From NCBI RefSeq assembly GCF_001269985.1, contig NZ_BBZB01000002.1, forward strand, positions 558,001 through 622,000: a DNA stretch of 64,000 bases, written 5' to 3'. A program made the translations under genes and the position numbers. Positions 1-9,686 of the stretch are shown piece by piece; the stretch's first letter is position 1, and every line of letters begins with the position of its first letter. The DNA comes from Pseudoalteromonas sp. '520P1 No. 423'. GTDB lineage: Bacteria; Pseudomonadota; Gammaproteobacteria; Enterobacterales; Alteromonadaceae. The notes under the pieces were generated by a model. That model made no database searches. It was not told the DNA's origin and saw only the letters and a program-made list of their open reading frames with translations.

Positions 1-1
1 A

Positions 2-238
2 AATGGATTAACCATCTTTTATTACTTTGCTGGTCATCCTTTAATTGGTTTAGCTGCACATTTGCATTAGGTATTTGGTCAAGATGAATCACATACATGG
101 CATGTAAAACTCAATACAAAAACCGTTAAGCTTAAAACAACTAGGTTAGATAGCTATTTTGAAGCTGCAATGGAGCAGGGCAAGGCTTTGATTGCAGATA
201 ATGGTATCTCCCTTCTTAAAATCAATAACGCAGCATAA
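2..238 (+). pseudogene. PhzF-family isomerase fragment (broken)
   Basis: The frame is open from the window edge, apart from a TAG at 68-70, and stops at TAA 236-238. It reads like the N-terminal part of PhzF-family proteins (phenazine biosynthesis/epimerase fold), with the family-typical segment FAGHPLIGLAAHL where the consensus is FAGHPTxGxAxxL. The TAG follows immediately. Only about 78 codons are visible, and the C-terminal half of a roughly 270-residue PhzF protein is missing, so the gene is both truncated and interrupted. Any 5' part lies outside the window. The family assignment rests on one motif and is moderate. Confidence 0.5.
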
Positions 239-460
239 ATCATTTTTAAACCAACCTTTTAGGCATTTCACAGGAACTTACTCTCTGCGTTCCAACTTAT
301 TAAAAGGGAATGCCATTCTTGCAAAGTAGCTTACATAGACTTTGTTTAATCAAGGTGTGAAAAAATCAATCTGTATTGGTTTTTATTTTATATTTCTGTA
401 TCTATTTTGATTTTTAATTCTTTTTATAATCATTTTTAAAAATTATTTGAGAAGTAAAAA

Positions 461-885
461 ATGAAAATAGAATTAACCACATCGGCTTCAAAAGAAGACG
501 CAAAAACTATAAGCAAGGTATTATTGAGTTTAATAAAAAAGCAATTGCAGATCTTGAGCCAAATCAAGCTGAAGTTAACTTTTCAGTATTTGCTCGAAAT
601 GATATGAATGAAGTAATAGGTGGAGTACGTTGTACCTGTTACTGGAATACATTGCATATAGAAGTATTATGGCTTTCAAAATCCTGCAGAGGGCAAGGCA
701 TAGTTAATAAACTTGTAAAACAAGCAGAGCTGTTTGCCATCGAAAACGGCTGTGAAAAAGCATTTGTAGAAACTACAAGCTGGCAAGCAAAACCTTTTTA
801 TGAAAAGGCTGGTTATGAACATGTAGCCACTTTGCCTGATAGACCAAAAGGGCACGCATCTCAGTATTTAACTAAAATGTTATAA
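461..885 (+). pseudogene. GNAT acetyltransferase, frameshifted
   Basis: ATG 461 starts a GNAT-like N-terminus (MKIELTTSASKEDAKTIS) in one frame. Near 515-519 the coding sense moves to the other frame (GIIEFNKKAIADLEPN) and runs to TAA 883-885. Inserting one G at aag/gta would join the two parts, so a 1-base deletion is the simplest explanation. The C-terminal part holds acetyl-CoA motif A as RGQGIVNKL, where GNATs usually have RGxGIGxxL, and the late FYEKAGY element. An ATG at 604 opens only the C-terminal 93 codons and is unlikely to be a real start. A sequencing error in the A-rich stretch is the alternative. Confidence 0.7.
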
Positions 886-1122
886 ACGCATTTAGCTCTG
901 TTTCCCAATGTAACCTATACACTTAGGTTATGATTGTCTTATAAATTTGAAATAGATTTTATATGCCGGTAAGTTAATTTGTTTAACTGGCATTGTTCTT
1001 ATTGCAATGTAAATTTATTAATCAAATACGAATTTTAAGTGCAAAGTATTCAGTGGTTTAAATGTTTAAAAATTGGGCTTAAAAAAAATTATAAATATGT
1101 GTTTCAAGTAGGATAAGTATAA

Positions 1123-2886
1123 ATGGTACAACAAAAACGCCTCTTAGTTAAAAAAATAGCATTAAGTGCGCTATTAGTAATGAGTGCAAGTCAGTTAAGT
1201 GCAGCAACAAAAAGTCATATTGATGATAGCGCAGCAATTATTCGATATGACACTATACATCATCCTGTTATCGGGGAAGATGGCATGGTTTCAAGCCAAC
1301 GTATGCTCGCAAGTGAAATTGGTGCACAGATATTAGCGCAAGGTGGAAATGCAATTGATGCTGCAGTTGCAACAGGTATTGCTTTGGCTGTGGCATTACC
1401 AAGAGCGGGGAACTTAGGTGGTGGTGGCTTTATGCTTGCGTATATTGCTGAAGAAGATAAAACGATAGCAATCGATTATCGCGAAATGGCACCTAAAAAA
1501 GCACATAGAGATATGTTTTTAGATAAAGACGGCGATGTAGATAATAAAAAAGCACGTTTTAGTCATTTATCATCGGGTGTACCAGGTACTGTTGCAGGTT
1601 TGTCATATGCTTTAGAAAAGTATGGCACTATGAGCTGGAAGCAAGTAGTCACACCTGCAATAAAACTCGCTGAACAAGGTATTTTGGTATCATATGATCT
1701 ATCCGAAAACCTGAAAAGCCGTAAAGCTTGGCTTACTTCAAACAAAGCAACTGCCGAGGCATATTTTAAAGCGGGTGGCGATGCTTACCAAGTAGGTGAA
1801 ACCTTAGTGCAATCAGACCTTGCTTGGACTTTGAAACGCCTTGCTGAAAAAGGGCCATCAGAGTTTTATCAGGGTGAAATTGCCAAACGTATTGTAAAAG
1901 ATATGGCTAAAAACGGTGGTTTAATCACGCTTGATGACATGAAAAGCTACAAAGTAGCTCAAAGAGAAGCGATCACAACAACTTATAATGGTTACCAAGT
2001 TGCTTCTATGCCACCAACAAGCTCAGGTGGTGTACACGTAGCTCAAATGCTTAATATTCTGGAACATTTTCCTATAAAGGAAATGGGGTATGGCAGTGCT
2101 GATGCAACACATTTATTATCTGAAGTAATGAAGCTCGCTTACGCAGATAGAAGTGAGTATTTGGGAGATCCCGATCACTTTGATGTGCCAATTAAAGGTA
2201 TCACTAGTAAGCTTTACGCAAAAGAGTTAGCAAATAAAATTTCACTTTCAAAAGCTAAACCTTCAAGTGAGATAAAACCAGGTAATCCAGCACCTTATGA
2301 GAGCCCAGATACAACACATTTCTCTGTAATGGATAAATATGGCAATGCGGTATCAAACACTTATACGCTTAATTTTTCATATGGCTCTGGCATTGTGATC
2401 CCTGGCACTGGCATATTGATGAATAACGAAATGGATGACTTTTCTTCAAAACCTGGTGTGCCAAATGGTTTTGGCTTAATTGGCGGCGAAGCGAATTCAA
2501 TTGCGCCATATAAACGTCCACTTAGCTCAATGACACCGACTATGATTTTTAAAGATGATAAACCTTATGTAGTTACAGGTAGTCCAGGTGGTAGCCGCAT
2601 TATTACAACTGTTTTACAGGTTTTAATTAATGTCATGGATCATGATATGAACATTGCTACTGCAGTTCATGCGCCTAGAGTGCATCATCAATGGTTACCT
2701 GATAGATTAGAGCTAGAACCTGGGTTTAGCCCTGACACTTTAAAATTATTACAAGGTAAAGGACAAAATATTAAGCAAGGTAAAACGATGGGTAGTGTGC
2801 AATCTATTATGTTTGATAATGGTTTGTTTTATGGCGTATCAGATCCTCGCAGGCCTGATGCCGGCACAGTTGCTGTTAAACTCTAA
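1123..2886 (+). CDS. ggt: Gamma-glutamyltransferase, periplasmic
   Basis: The enzyme transfers or hydrolyses the gamma-glutamyl group of glutathione and related compounds. It is an Ntn hydrolase made as a precursor that cleaves itself into large and small subunits. The 587 residues match the family length. A signal peptide covers about residues 1-27 (cleavage near SQLSA/AT). The autoprocessing nucleophile is Thr397 in DTTHFSV, which becomes residue 1 of the small subunit. Downstream, NNEMDDF, PLSSMTP and GSPGGSR are the substrate-binding and oxyanion-hole elements of bacterial GGTs. The ATG lies after a long AT-rich leader with an AGGA-type ribosome site. It is convergent with the SRAP gene and shares a hairpin terminator with it. 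The identification is firm. Confidence 0.95.
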   Translation: MVQQKRLLVKKIALSALLVMSASQLSAATKSHIDDSAAIIRYDTIHHPVIGEDGMVSSQRMLASEIGAQILAQGGNAIDAAVATGIALAVALPRAGNLGGGGFMLAYIAEEDKTIAIDYREMAPKKAHRDMFLDKDGDVDNKKARFSHLSSGVPGTVAGLSYALEKYGTMSWKQVVTPAIKLAEQGILVSYDLSENLKSRKAWLTSNKATAEAYFKAGGDAYQVGETLVQSDLAWTLKRLAEKGPSEFYQGEIAKRIVKDMAKNGGLITLDDMKSYKVAQREAITTTYNGYQVASMPPTSSGGVHVAQMLNILEHFPIKEMGYGSADATHLLSEVMKLAYADRSEYLGDPDHFDVPIKGITSKLYAKELANKISLSKAKPSSEIKPGNPAPYESPDTTHFSVMDKYGNAVSNTYTLNFSYGSGIVIPGTGILMNNEMDDFSSKPGVPNGFGLIGGEANSIAPYKRPLSSMTPTMIFKDDKPYVVTGSPGGSRIITTVLQVLINVMDHDMNIATAVHAPRVHHQWLPDRLELEPGFSPDTLKLLQGKGQNIKQGKTMGSVQSIMFDNGLFYGVSDPRRPDAGTVAVKL

Positions 2887-2910
2887 TATATTGTGCTTTA
2901 AGTTTAAAAA

Positions 2911-2941
2911 CGGGAATTTTTAAAATAAATTCTCGTCTTTT
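2911..2941 (+). terminator. Rho-independent terminator after ggt
   Basis: A 9-bp stem (cgggaattt with aaattctcg, one G-T pair) has a 7-base loop and is followed by tctttta. It lies 25 bases after the ggt stop and overlaps the last codons of the convergent SRAP gene. Confidence 0.6.
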
Positions 2942-3624
2942 ATTATGAGTTGTGGTGAGCCAAATGCATTGTAACGCGCTGGTTTATCTATTTGTTGCGC
3001 AATTAAATTAGTTGGTATATGAGGGGATAACAAAGGCTCAAATTGTGAAGTATCATTAAATTCAGGATTTAACCAAGCATTAATAAGGTTTTGATCTTGA
3101 GGTAAAATAAGCGGCATGGCTTTACTGTGAATATGTTTCAATTTTGAGTGAGGTGGTAAAGTGATCACTGAACAACTTAATTTAGTTTCGCCAGTAATAT
3201 TATGGCGCCACTCTTTATAAAGCCCTCCTAATAATAAACCGCCTTTTTCTGCTTGCATGTCGTAATAGTGAATCGGCTTTTTATTTTCAAATTCTGTTTC
3301 ACCAAATCCCTTAACAGTTAATATACAACGAGAATTTTTGTATGCTTGAAACCCTGCACTGTTTGGTGTGTTTAACTTGTCGTATCTGGTATTAAATGAT
3401 GTAAATTTGGATGGTTTAAACCCTGTATCGGTTTGATCTAATAATAGCCACCAAGTAGCGTTTTCCACTCGGCGCTGTTGCCCAATATTTCTCACAATAG
3501 ACACTTCTTTTGCAGCTGATTGAAAGCGGCTATCAATCGGCCTATCAATAATTTTATTGATTTGTAAGCTGGTATATAGTCCGCGAACTTCACTATCAAA
3601 AATGGCATTTAGCCTACCGCACAT
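2920..3624 (-). CDS. SOS-response-associated peptidase (SRAP/YedK/HMCES)
   Basis: SRAP proteins form a covalent thiazolidine link through Cys2 with abasic sites in single-stranded DNA and so protect stalled forks. The protein starts MCGR, placing the catalytic Cys directly after the initiator Met, which fixes the start. Other family marks are the FNTRYD segment, the Glu of GFGETEF (usually GFYEW) and the His region HIHSKAMPLIL (usually HxRMP). At 234 residues it is normal in length. I see no clear LexA box in the 70 bases upstream, only a 9-bp inverted repeat at 3662-3694. The family call is confident; SOS control is not shown. Confidence 0.88.
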   Translation of the reverse strand: MCGRLNAIFDSEVRGLYTSLQINKIIDRPIDSRFQSAAKEVSIVRNIGQQRRVENATWWLLLDQTDTGFKPSKFTSFNTRYDKLNTPNSAGFQAYKNSRCILTVKGFGETEFENKKPIHYYDMQAEKGGLLLGGLYKEWRHNITGETKLSCSVITLPPHSKLKHIHSKAMPLILPQDQNLINAWLNPEFNDTSQFEPLLSPHIPTNLIAQQIDKPARYNAFGSPQLIIKDENLF

Positions 3625-4521
3625 TATTTAACTCACTTAACTAGTCTTAATTTATGTTATTTTCGACCTATATGACATTAATAGCTAGGTCGAATTTTAA
3701 ATGGAAAATACTTCCTTAAAAATAATGTTGAATTTTTGAATACATTTTAATTTGTTAAGCATACATAAACAGGTTGGCGGTTAGAAACTGATAATGAACT
3801 TAATACCACTTAGGTAAAAAAAACTAATTAATGTTAGGAAGTTATATCAAAATGTCACATCGTGGCTAAAACTGGATGAGTCTAAGAATAATTTAGCAGA
3901 GTTGAAAATTTAGACAGCAATTAGATCGTCTCATTTCATATGTTATTGACGAAAATTCATCTAATAATGAAACTTTTAATAAAATCGTTATTATTTAGCT
4001 CTGAAATTATAAAGTATAAAGTTCTTTATAAATGGGCTTTGTAACATTGTTTTAAACGAGTTATACAAAAGTTACCCACTGAATCTGTGCATAAGTTTTT
4101 AATAGAGAACAACTTGTGGCAATAAATATTGTTGCCTATTACTGCATTTTAAATTGGCTAGAGTCTATTTTTAACTTTATATAGCCAAGCTGACTAGTTA
4201 GTATTCAAAATACTTTGAAGAAATTAATAATCTGTATTTAACTATTTTAATTAATTTATTTTTTGCAATAACACACTTTAAAAGTGATTAAATTTACCGC
4301 GATGCTATTTTAAACTGATTTTGTTTTAATTTTAGCTAGTAGGAAATTTATAGAATAAGGTAATTTGTAAGGCGCGTTAAATAATTATTGATGTCTCGCC
4401 ACAACATAGGTTTACGTGAGTTATGTAGTTTAAAGTTTAATTAAAAAATCTATTGAAAAATTGATGGATAGATAACATATATGGCTAGTACCTATTATAT
4501 TTTAAATTTAAAGGAATAAGT
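3625..4521. other. Long AT-rich gap without a recognisable gene
   Basis: About 900 bases lie between the SRAP gene and the next GNAT gene. All frames are short and stop-rich, and no protein family is recognisable. The stretch holds the inverted repeat at 3662-3694. The segment near 4155-4200 vaguely recalls the attC-like hairpins of the right half of the window (ggct and tatagcc arms) but lacks the full set of boxes. It may contain remnants too decayed to read. Confidence 0.4.
3662..3694. repeat. 9-bp perfect inverted repeat upstream of the SRAP gene
   Basis: The arms ttcgaccta and taggtcgaa are perfectly complementary across a 15-base spacer. The centre lies about 55 bases upstream of the minus-strand SRAP start, a plausible operator position, and no T-run follows in either direction strong enough to argue for a terminator. 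The binding protein is unknown. Confidence 0.5.
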
Positions 4522-4959
4522 GTGAGTATAAAGCTTAGTACTGTCACAAAAGAAAATTATGAAGCGGTTTGCGAGCTTGATGTATTAGAAGAGCAAAACG
4601 ATTACGTGGCCTGTAATATGTGGTCGTTAGTTGAGGCTCAATTTAATGATGGATATGAAACTCGCGCCATTTATTTAGATGATAAAGCGGTTGGTTTTTT
4701 TATGTGGGTACTTGAAACCTCAGAAAAAATATCGATTTGGCGATTTATGATCGATCATAAATATCAACAAAAGGGCATAGGACGAAAAGCACTTAATTTG
4801 GCTCTAAATGAAATTAAACAAGTCTCAGGATTAACAGAAATAGAGATTTGTTATAACCCTAAAAACCCAGTTGCTAAGTCTTTTTATTCCAGTTTTGGCT
4901 TTAATGAAACAGGCATGGATGAAGATGATGAAGACATGCTTGCCGTTATAATATTATAA
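4522..4959 (+). CDS. GNAT-family N-acetyltransferase
   Basis: A 145-residue acetyl-CoA-dependent transferase of unknown substrate. Motif A is QQKGIGRKAL (consensus Q/RxxGxG/A) in the middle of the protein. It is followed by the C-terminal NPVAKSFYSSFGF element and an acidic tail (DEDDEDML). The GTG start at 4522 is preceded at 7 bases by AAGGA, which decides the start. The broken VOC-family gene lies 88 bases downstream on the same strand and may have formed an operon with it. The gene looks intact. Confidence 0.82.
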   Translation: MSIKLSTVTKENYEAVCELDVLEEQNDYVACNMWSLVEAQFNDGYETRAIYLDDKAVGFFMWVLETSEKISIWRFMIDHKYQQKGIGRKALNLALNEIKQVSGLTEIEICYNPKNPVAKSFYSSFGFNETGMDEDDEDMLAVIIL

Positions 4960-5047
4960 ACAGTTTTAATATAATTAGAAGGTCATTTGGCGGAAGAACG
5001 CTGTCGTATTTAAGACACATTAACAGAGCAATAAGGAGTAATGTTTA

Positions 5048-5395
5048 ATGAAAGTAGATGATATAAGAGTATTTTTACCATGTAAAAATTATGATGTTTC
5101 TCAATGATTTTATCAAAAACTTGGGTTTACGCTTACCTTTATAACGGATGATTTATCTTTACTGGAAAATGGCGAGTGCAGTTTTTTTCTTCAGAGGTTT
5201 TACAATGCTGAACTTGCAAATAATCCAATGGTGCAGCTAATCGTATTGGATATAAATGATGTATTTAATCAAATATCTAATATTGAAGGATTTGATATTA
5301 AATATGAACCAATAAAGTCTGAGCCTTGGGGGAAAGTCATTTATTTATGGGGACCTTCAGGAGAGCTTTGGCATATTACAAAGTTGAATGATTAA
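5048..5395 (+). pseudogene. VOC/glyoxalase-like protein interrupted by a TGA
   Basis: From ATG 5048 the frame encodes a vicinal-oxygen-chelate protein (glyoxalase/bleomycin-resistance fold) of about 115 residues. It opens with the usual short beta strand and then FYQKLGF, and it ends with GPSGELWHI before TAA 5393-5395. Codon 20 is TGA (5105-5107), just before FYQKLGF. A single base substitution explains the break, and the remainder is in frame and intact. It could be a young pseudogene, a sequencing error or a read-through product. The gene follows the GNAT gene on the same strand. Confidence 0.75.
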
Positions 5396-5420
5396 ATTGC
5401 TCATTGAGATATCACTTTTG

Positions 5421-5906
5421 CTAATCAGCGACTTCAACACCTAAGTGGACAGGGATGATTTGTTGCTCTTTTAGTTTATCCCAAAGTAAGTTTTTAAGCT
5501 GTTCAGGAAATACTTTTATTGATTGCAACTCAGCTCTTGTAAACCATTTTATTTCTGTGATTAAGTGTTCTGTATTTTGAGTGTTGGCTATATTTTTTAA
5601 GCTTACTTCACCTTGAATAGAATTAATTAAATAATATTGTTCGACATGGTAAATGTTGCTACTTTTTTCAAAAAACTCTTGAATAAACATTAAAGGTCCA
5701 ACTTCAGCGGTTAAGCCCGACTCTTCAAATACTTCGCGTTTTACAGTTGCTTTTGTTGAAGTATCAATTTCTTCTAACCCTCCACCTGGAGGAGCCCAAT
5801 ATTTATAATTTGCATGTTTATGCTTTAGTAACATAATTTTGTCATCAACAACTATAATACCTGCAGCTCTTATTCGATGTTTCATAATGATGTTTTTATT
5901 TTTCAT
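5421..5906 (-). CDS. Nudix hydrolase
   Basis: Nudix enzymes hydrolyse nucleoside diphosphates linked to another moiety; the substrate here cannot be told. The Nudix box is GGGLEEID followed by REVFEESGL, containing the catalytic REVxEExG core. The canonical Glu seven residues before REV is Thr here, a non-catalytic position. The protein has 161 residues. ATG 5906 is used here, but Met8 (MKHRIRAAGI) is an equally good start because the fold begins just after it. The gene is convergent with the broken VOC gene and lies downstream of the amidohydrolase on the same strand. Confidence 0.85.
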   Translation of the reverse strand: MKNKNIIMKHRIRAAGIIVVDDKIMLLKHKHANYKYWAPPGGGLEEIDTSTKATVKREVFEESGLTAEVGPLMFIQEFFEKSSNIYHVEQYYLINSIQGEVSLKNIANTQNTEHLITEIKWFTRAELQSIKVFPEQLKNLLWDKLKEQQIIPVHLGVEVAD

Positions 5907-5977
5907 GATTAATCGCCCAACAATAATTGTGCGATTGTACTAGAGTTGAATTTACATAGTATGGAAAATAAATAAAA

Positions 5978-7282
5978 TTATTTATGTTTAACGATACGAC
6001 CTGACTTCATTACAAAATCAACATCTAATAATGCTTCAATATTTTTAAGCGGGCTATTATCTACCGCAATAATATCTGCAATTTTTCCTATTTCTAAGGT
6101 GCCTAGTGAGTCACTTTTACCTATTAAATCAGCAGCATTGATTGTTGCTGATTTGATTATTTCATTTGGTTTCATGCCTGTTTGATACATTAATACTGCT
6201 TCACGCGCATTGTTGCCGTGGCGAGATACACCACTATCGGTACCATAAGCGATTTTTACCCCGGCGTTAACTGAGCGTTTAAAGTTAGTAATCATATCGC
6301 CGCCAACTCTGATTGCCTTGGCTGCAATCACTGGCGACATAAAATCACTATTTTTTGCCATGCCAACAACAGTATCGCCAGCCATTAATGTTGGCACTAA
6401 ATAGGCGCCAGTTTGTTTGAATAGTTTTATGCTTTCTTCATTGGCATAACTGCCATGTTCTATGCTGTCTACCCCAGCGCGCAATGCTGCATTTATGCCT
6501 GTTGCTGCATGAGCATGACTTGCTACTTTTCGACCTAATGCATGGGCGGCATTGACAACTTCGGTTAATTCATCATCTGCCATTTGTTGTCCTGTGCCAG
6601 TATTGGTATCTGACAATACACCGCCTGTAGATGTGATTTTAATGACATCAGCGCCGTATTTTATTGCGCGACGTGTTGCACGGCGACAATCATAAGGTCC
6701 ATCACATATAGTTTGTGCTGTATGCATATCTAATAAATCAGGGCTCATACCATCAACATCGCCATGACCACCCGTTACAGCAACATTGCTACCCGCCGCT
6801 ATAATTCTTGGTCCATCAAGGTAACCTTTTTTAATGCCGTCTCTTAATGCAAAACTTTGTTCAGGGCTACCGCCTAAATCACGTACTGTTGTAAATCCTG
6901 CCATTAAAGTTTTTTTAGCAAAATAAGCACTTTTAACAAGCTTGTCTGCGTCTGACATTCTCAGCTTTTCACTATCATTTTTAGGGCTGAACTCACCTTG
7001 TAAATGTACATGCATATCCATTAAACCGGGTAAAACAAAGCTAGATGATAAATCAATTAAAGTCGCATTTTTTGAAATTTCTTTTGGCTTAACAAAGCCT
7101 TTTTTAACCGCTGTGATAATACCATCTGTGATCACTAAAGTTTGGTTTTTTAAAGGGGCTTGGCCAGGAATGGCTAGAAGTGATCCTGCATGAATTACTT
7201 GTGTTTTAGATAATGCACAAGTAGAAACTAAGCTACTTGTAGCAAGTGCGCTTAGGCAAATTGTTTTTATTAATGATTTCAT
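5978..7282 (-). CDS. Secreted metal-dependent amidohydrolase (prolidase/imidazolonepropionase-like)
   Basis: A TIM-barrel amidohydrolase of 434 residues with a signal peptide over about residues 1-25. The metal ligands are all present: His91 and His93 in HVH, Lys215 (KITSTGG, likely carboxylated), His256/His258 in HAH, His276 in SIEHGS and Asp349 in GTDSG. This set matches the binuclear Xaa-Pro/Xaa-Arg dipeptidase-like amidohydrolases that cleave the C-terminal residue of dipeptides or N-acyl amino acids, so periplasmic peptide catabolism is likely. The C-terminal LEIGKIADIIAVD is typical of the superfamily. The exact substrate is unknown. It diverges from the S8 protease gene across a 580-base gap. 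Confidence 0.88.
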   Translation of the reverse strand: MKSLIKTICLSALATSSLVSTCALSKTQVIHAGSLLAIPGQAPLKNQTLVITDGIITAVKKGFVKPKEISKNATLIDLSSSFVLPGLMDMHVHLQGEFSPKNDSEKLRMSDADKLVKSAYFAKKTLMAGFTTVRDLGGSPEQSFALRDGIKKGYLDGPRIIAAGSNVAVTGGHGDVDGMSPDLLDMHTAQTICDGPYDCRRATRRAIKYGADVIKITSTGGVLSDTNTGTGQQMADDELTEVVNAAHALGRKVASHAHAATGINAALRAGVDSIEHGSYANEESIKLFKQTGAYLVPTLMAGDTVVGMAKNSDFMSPVIAAKAIRVGGDMITNFKRSVNAGVKIAYGTDSGVSRHGNNAREAVLMYQTGMKPNEIIKSATINAADLIGKSDSLGTLEIGKIADIIAVDNSPLKNIEALLDVDFVMKSGRIVKHK

Positions 7283-7862
7283 TTTTGTGCCTACGTTCCT
7301 TTAAAGAGTGTTTTTTGTCGTTTCACTTTATCACTTGTTTCAAGATTTTGAATCTGGATAAGGTAAATTAATTGTTATTTATGATGAATTAACAAGTAAA
7401 ACTAATATTTGTTTGTTTTATTTTAAAATTAAGTTTTTGCTAGCCCAAACGCTAGAGATAGCGCTTTATTAGTGAATTAGCAATAAATATAACTAGGGCT
7501 TACAAAAAGCTGCTTTTATACTGAAGTTGAAATTTTATATATTAATTAGTTATAAAAAATGAACTTATACTAATAATTTTAAATAAAACAGTAAGATAGT
7601 AAAATCCCGCAAAATAAATGGTTTTTTAAACTTTACACAATAAAAATGACAGCGCTGTTTTTTTTATTGTGTTTTTAATTCAATAAATTCAGATGCTTAA
7701 AGAATTTTCTTTTTCTGTTTAAGGTACTTTGTGTATTGAATTGTTTACAAAGAAAAATACCTGTTAACAAAATGGTAATATTTACATCTGATTATTAACA
7801 CGATTTAATGAGTTTGTTCCTGTAGCGGAACTAAACAATAAAAAAGAATTTCAGGGGAAATT
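7283..7862. other. Divergent promoter region of the amidohydrolase and S8 protease genes
   Basis: This 580-base stretch has no gene and is very AT-rich. It holds a 38-bp near-perfect palindrome at 7635-7672, about 190 bases before the protease start. The protease has a ribosome site (aggggaa) just before ATG 7863. No other convincing signal is visible. Confidence 0.6.
7635..7672. promoter_or_regulatory. 38-bp nested palindrome upstream of the S8 protease
   Basis: Outer arms acacaataaaaa and tttttattgtgt (12 bp, perfect) flank a perfect 10-bp inner palindrome, acagcgctgt. Only the two-base steps between them (tg, tt) do not match. The centre is 7653/7654. It could be a dimeric regulator site, a cruciform, or a hairpin terminator, since the right side of the inner stem is T-rich. 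Confidence 0.6.
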
Positions 7863-9671
7863 ATGGCTTTTAAAAAAACGTTACTAGCAACAACAATTGC
7901 GCTGTGCAGTGCAACTGCTTTTGCTGATATAACGAATTCTACTTTTGTGTTAGCAGCAGGTGATCCACTTACTCCTCAGCAATGGCATCTACAAAATACA
8001 GGGCAAAGTGGTTTTTCACAATCTTCAGGTATTGCTGGAAATGACTTAGATATTGATTTTGCACATTTGATGGGCATTAAAGGTCGTGGTGTAACAGTAT
8101 CAGTTATCGATACCGGTGTTGAAATTGCACATCCAGATTTAGTTGCTAATGTTGTGCCAGGCTCAGTTAATTTGGATGATGGTACGGATTCACCTACTGA
8201 TACACATGGTCATGGTACTTCTGTAGCGGGTTTAATCGCAGCAACAGAAGGTAATGGTATTGGAGGACGTGGTGTTGCACCTTTAGCAAATTTAATCGGT
8301 TTTAATTTCTTATCAAACCAAACGGTTTCAGCTTGGTTTGTATCACATGGTTTATCAGAGGACTTCCGTCAGTTAGACCGTTTTACAGATCCTCGTGTAT
8401 TTAACCAAAGTTACGGTAGCACACCAGCTACGCCTCAAAAACTAGATTATGTAGCAAACCCATTTTCAGAAGTGCAAAACTTAGTAATGCAAGATATTAC
8501 AGAAAATAGCCACTGGGGTCGCGGTTCTGTTTATGTAAAATCTGCTGGTAACTCTTTTGGTTCATATAATGCGTATTATCAAGGTTTGCCTATTTTAGTA
8601 TTACCTTATGAAAACCGTGAGTTTTTTAATAATAATGGTTTACCATTCCACAGCTCAAATATAAGTGCAGATAACAATAACTATTGGAACTTAGTTGTTT
8701 CAGCAACGAATGCACAAGGTAAGTTATCTTCCTACTCATCAGTTGGTTCAAGTGTATTTTTAACTGCTCCAGGTGGTGAATTTGGTCAAAATGCACCTGC
8801 TATGGTAACTGTTGATTTAATGGGATGTGACAGTGGTTCAAATGTTACAGGTGAGCACGCAAACGCATTACATGGCGGCTCAGAACTTGATCCAAACTGT
8901 GATTATACAGGTACTATGAATGGTACTTCGTCTGCAGCGCCAAACACATCAGGTGCTATTGCAACAGTTATGTCAGCAAACCATGCTTTAGATGCACGTA
9001 CAGTACGACATTTACTTGCAACAACAGCACGTAAAACAGATGCTGATAATACTGGTGTCGCACTTTCTTTTGAAGATACAACTGGTGAAGTGGTTAGTTA
9101 TGACGCAGTACCAGCATGGCAAACAAATGCTGCAGGTTATAATTTCCATCACTATTATGGTTTAGGTGCTGTTGATGTTGATGCCGCAGTTTATAAAGCA
9201 TTATTCACAGGTGTTTCATTACCTGAACAACAAATTACACCTTGGCAGACAACAACTGCTGATGCTCAGATCCCTGATGCTTCTTTAGTGGGTGCACAAA
9301 GTGTTATTTCTAGTGAGTCAGATCTGACTGTTGAATCTGTTCAAGTTAAACTGAATATAGATCATAGCCGTTTACGTGATTTATCTATCGAACTTATTTC
9401 ACCTGCTGGCACACGTAGTATACTTATGAGTGCGCGTACTGGTTTCTTAGGTGGTAATGAAGGTGGTTACACTGACGCAGTTATGCTGAATACACATTTT
9501 TATGGTGAGCAAGCGAAAGGTGATTGGACTATCAAAGTACTAGATACTGATAAAGGCACTAGCTACACATTAGGATACAATCAACAAGTTGGCTTAATTG
9601 GTTTTAATAGCCGAAATAATGAAATTGCTGGTGTTTTAAAAGACTGGTCTATTCGTATATTTGGTCATTAA
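7863..9671 (+). CDS. Secreted S8 (kexin-like) serine protease with P-domain
   Basis: A 602-residue subtilase. A signal peptide covers about residues 1-21. The catalytic triad is Asp83 (VIDTGVE), His117 (HGHGTSVAG) and Ser356 (NGTSSAAP). A C-terminal P-domain (about residues 490-602, ending DWSIRIFGH) is typical of proprotein convertases. There is no N-terminal propeptide: the catalytic domain (QQWHLQNTGQ) begins some 20-30 residues after the signal. The domain plan resembles Aeromonas sobria protease ASP, which needs a separate chaperone, ORF2, encoded just downstream. Here too a small secreted protein follows after 15 bases. It is likely an exported, calcium-dependent endoprotease. Confidence 0.92.
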   Translation: MAFKKTLLATTIALCSATAFADITNSTFVLAAGDPLTPQQWHLQNTGQSGFSQSSGIAGNDLDIDFAHLMGIKGRGVTVSVIDTGVEIAHPDLVANVVPGSVNLDDGTDSPTDTHGHGTSVAGLIAATEGNGIGGRGVAPLANLIGFNFLSNQTVSAWFVSHGLSEDFRQLDRFTDPRVFNQSYGSTPATPQKLDYVANPFSEVQNLVMQDITENSHWGRGSVYVKSAGNSFGSYNAYYQGLPILVLPYENREFFNNNGLPFHSSNISADNNNYWNLVVSATNAQGKLSSYSSVGSSVFLTAPGGEFGQNAPAMVTVDLMGCDSGSNVTGEHANALHGGSELDPNCDYTGTMNGTSSAAPNTSGAIATVMSANHALDARTVRHLLATTARKTDADNTGVALSFEDTTGEVVSYDAVPAWQTNAAGYNFHHYYGLGAVDVDAAVYKALFTGVSLPEQQITPWQTTTADAQIPDASLVGAQSVISSESDLTVESVQVKLNIDHSRLRDLSIELISPAGTRSILMSARTGFLGGNEGGYTDAVMLNTHFYGEQAKGDWTIKVLDTDKGTSYTLGYNQQVGLIGFNSRNNEIAGVLKDWSIRIFGH

Positions 9672-9686
9672 TTAGGAGTTGTAACC

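Noticed and set aside
4155..4200. attC-like hairpin in the left gap
   Set aside because: It has ggct/agcc arms, but the outer boxes do not pair and no cassette gene borders it.
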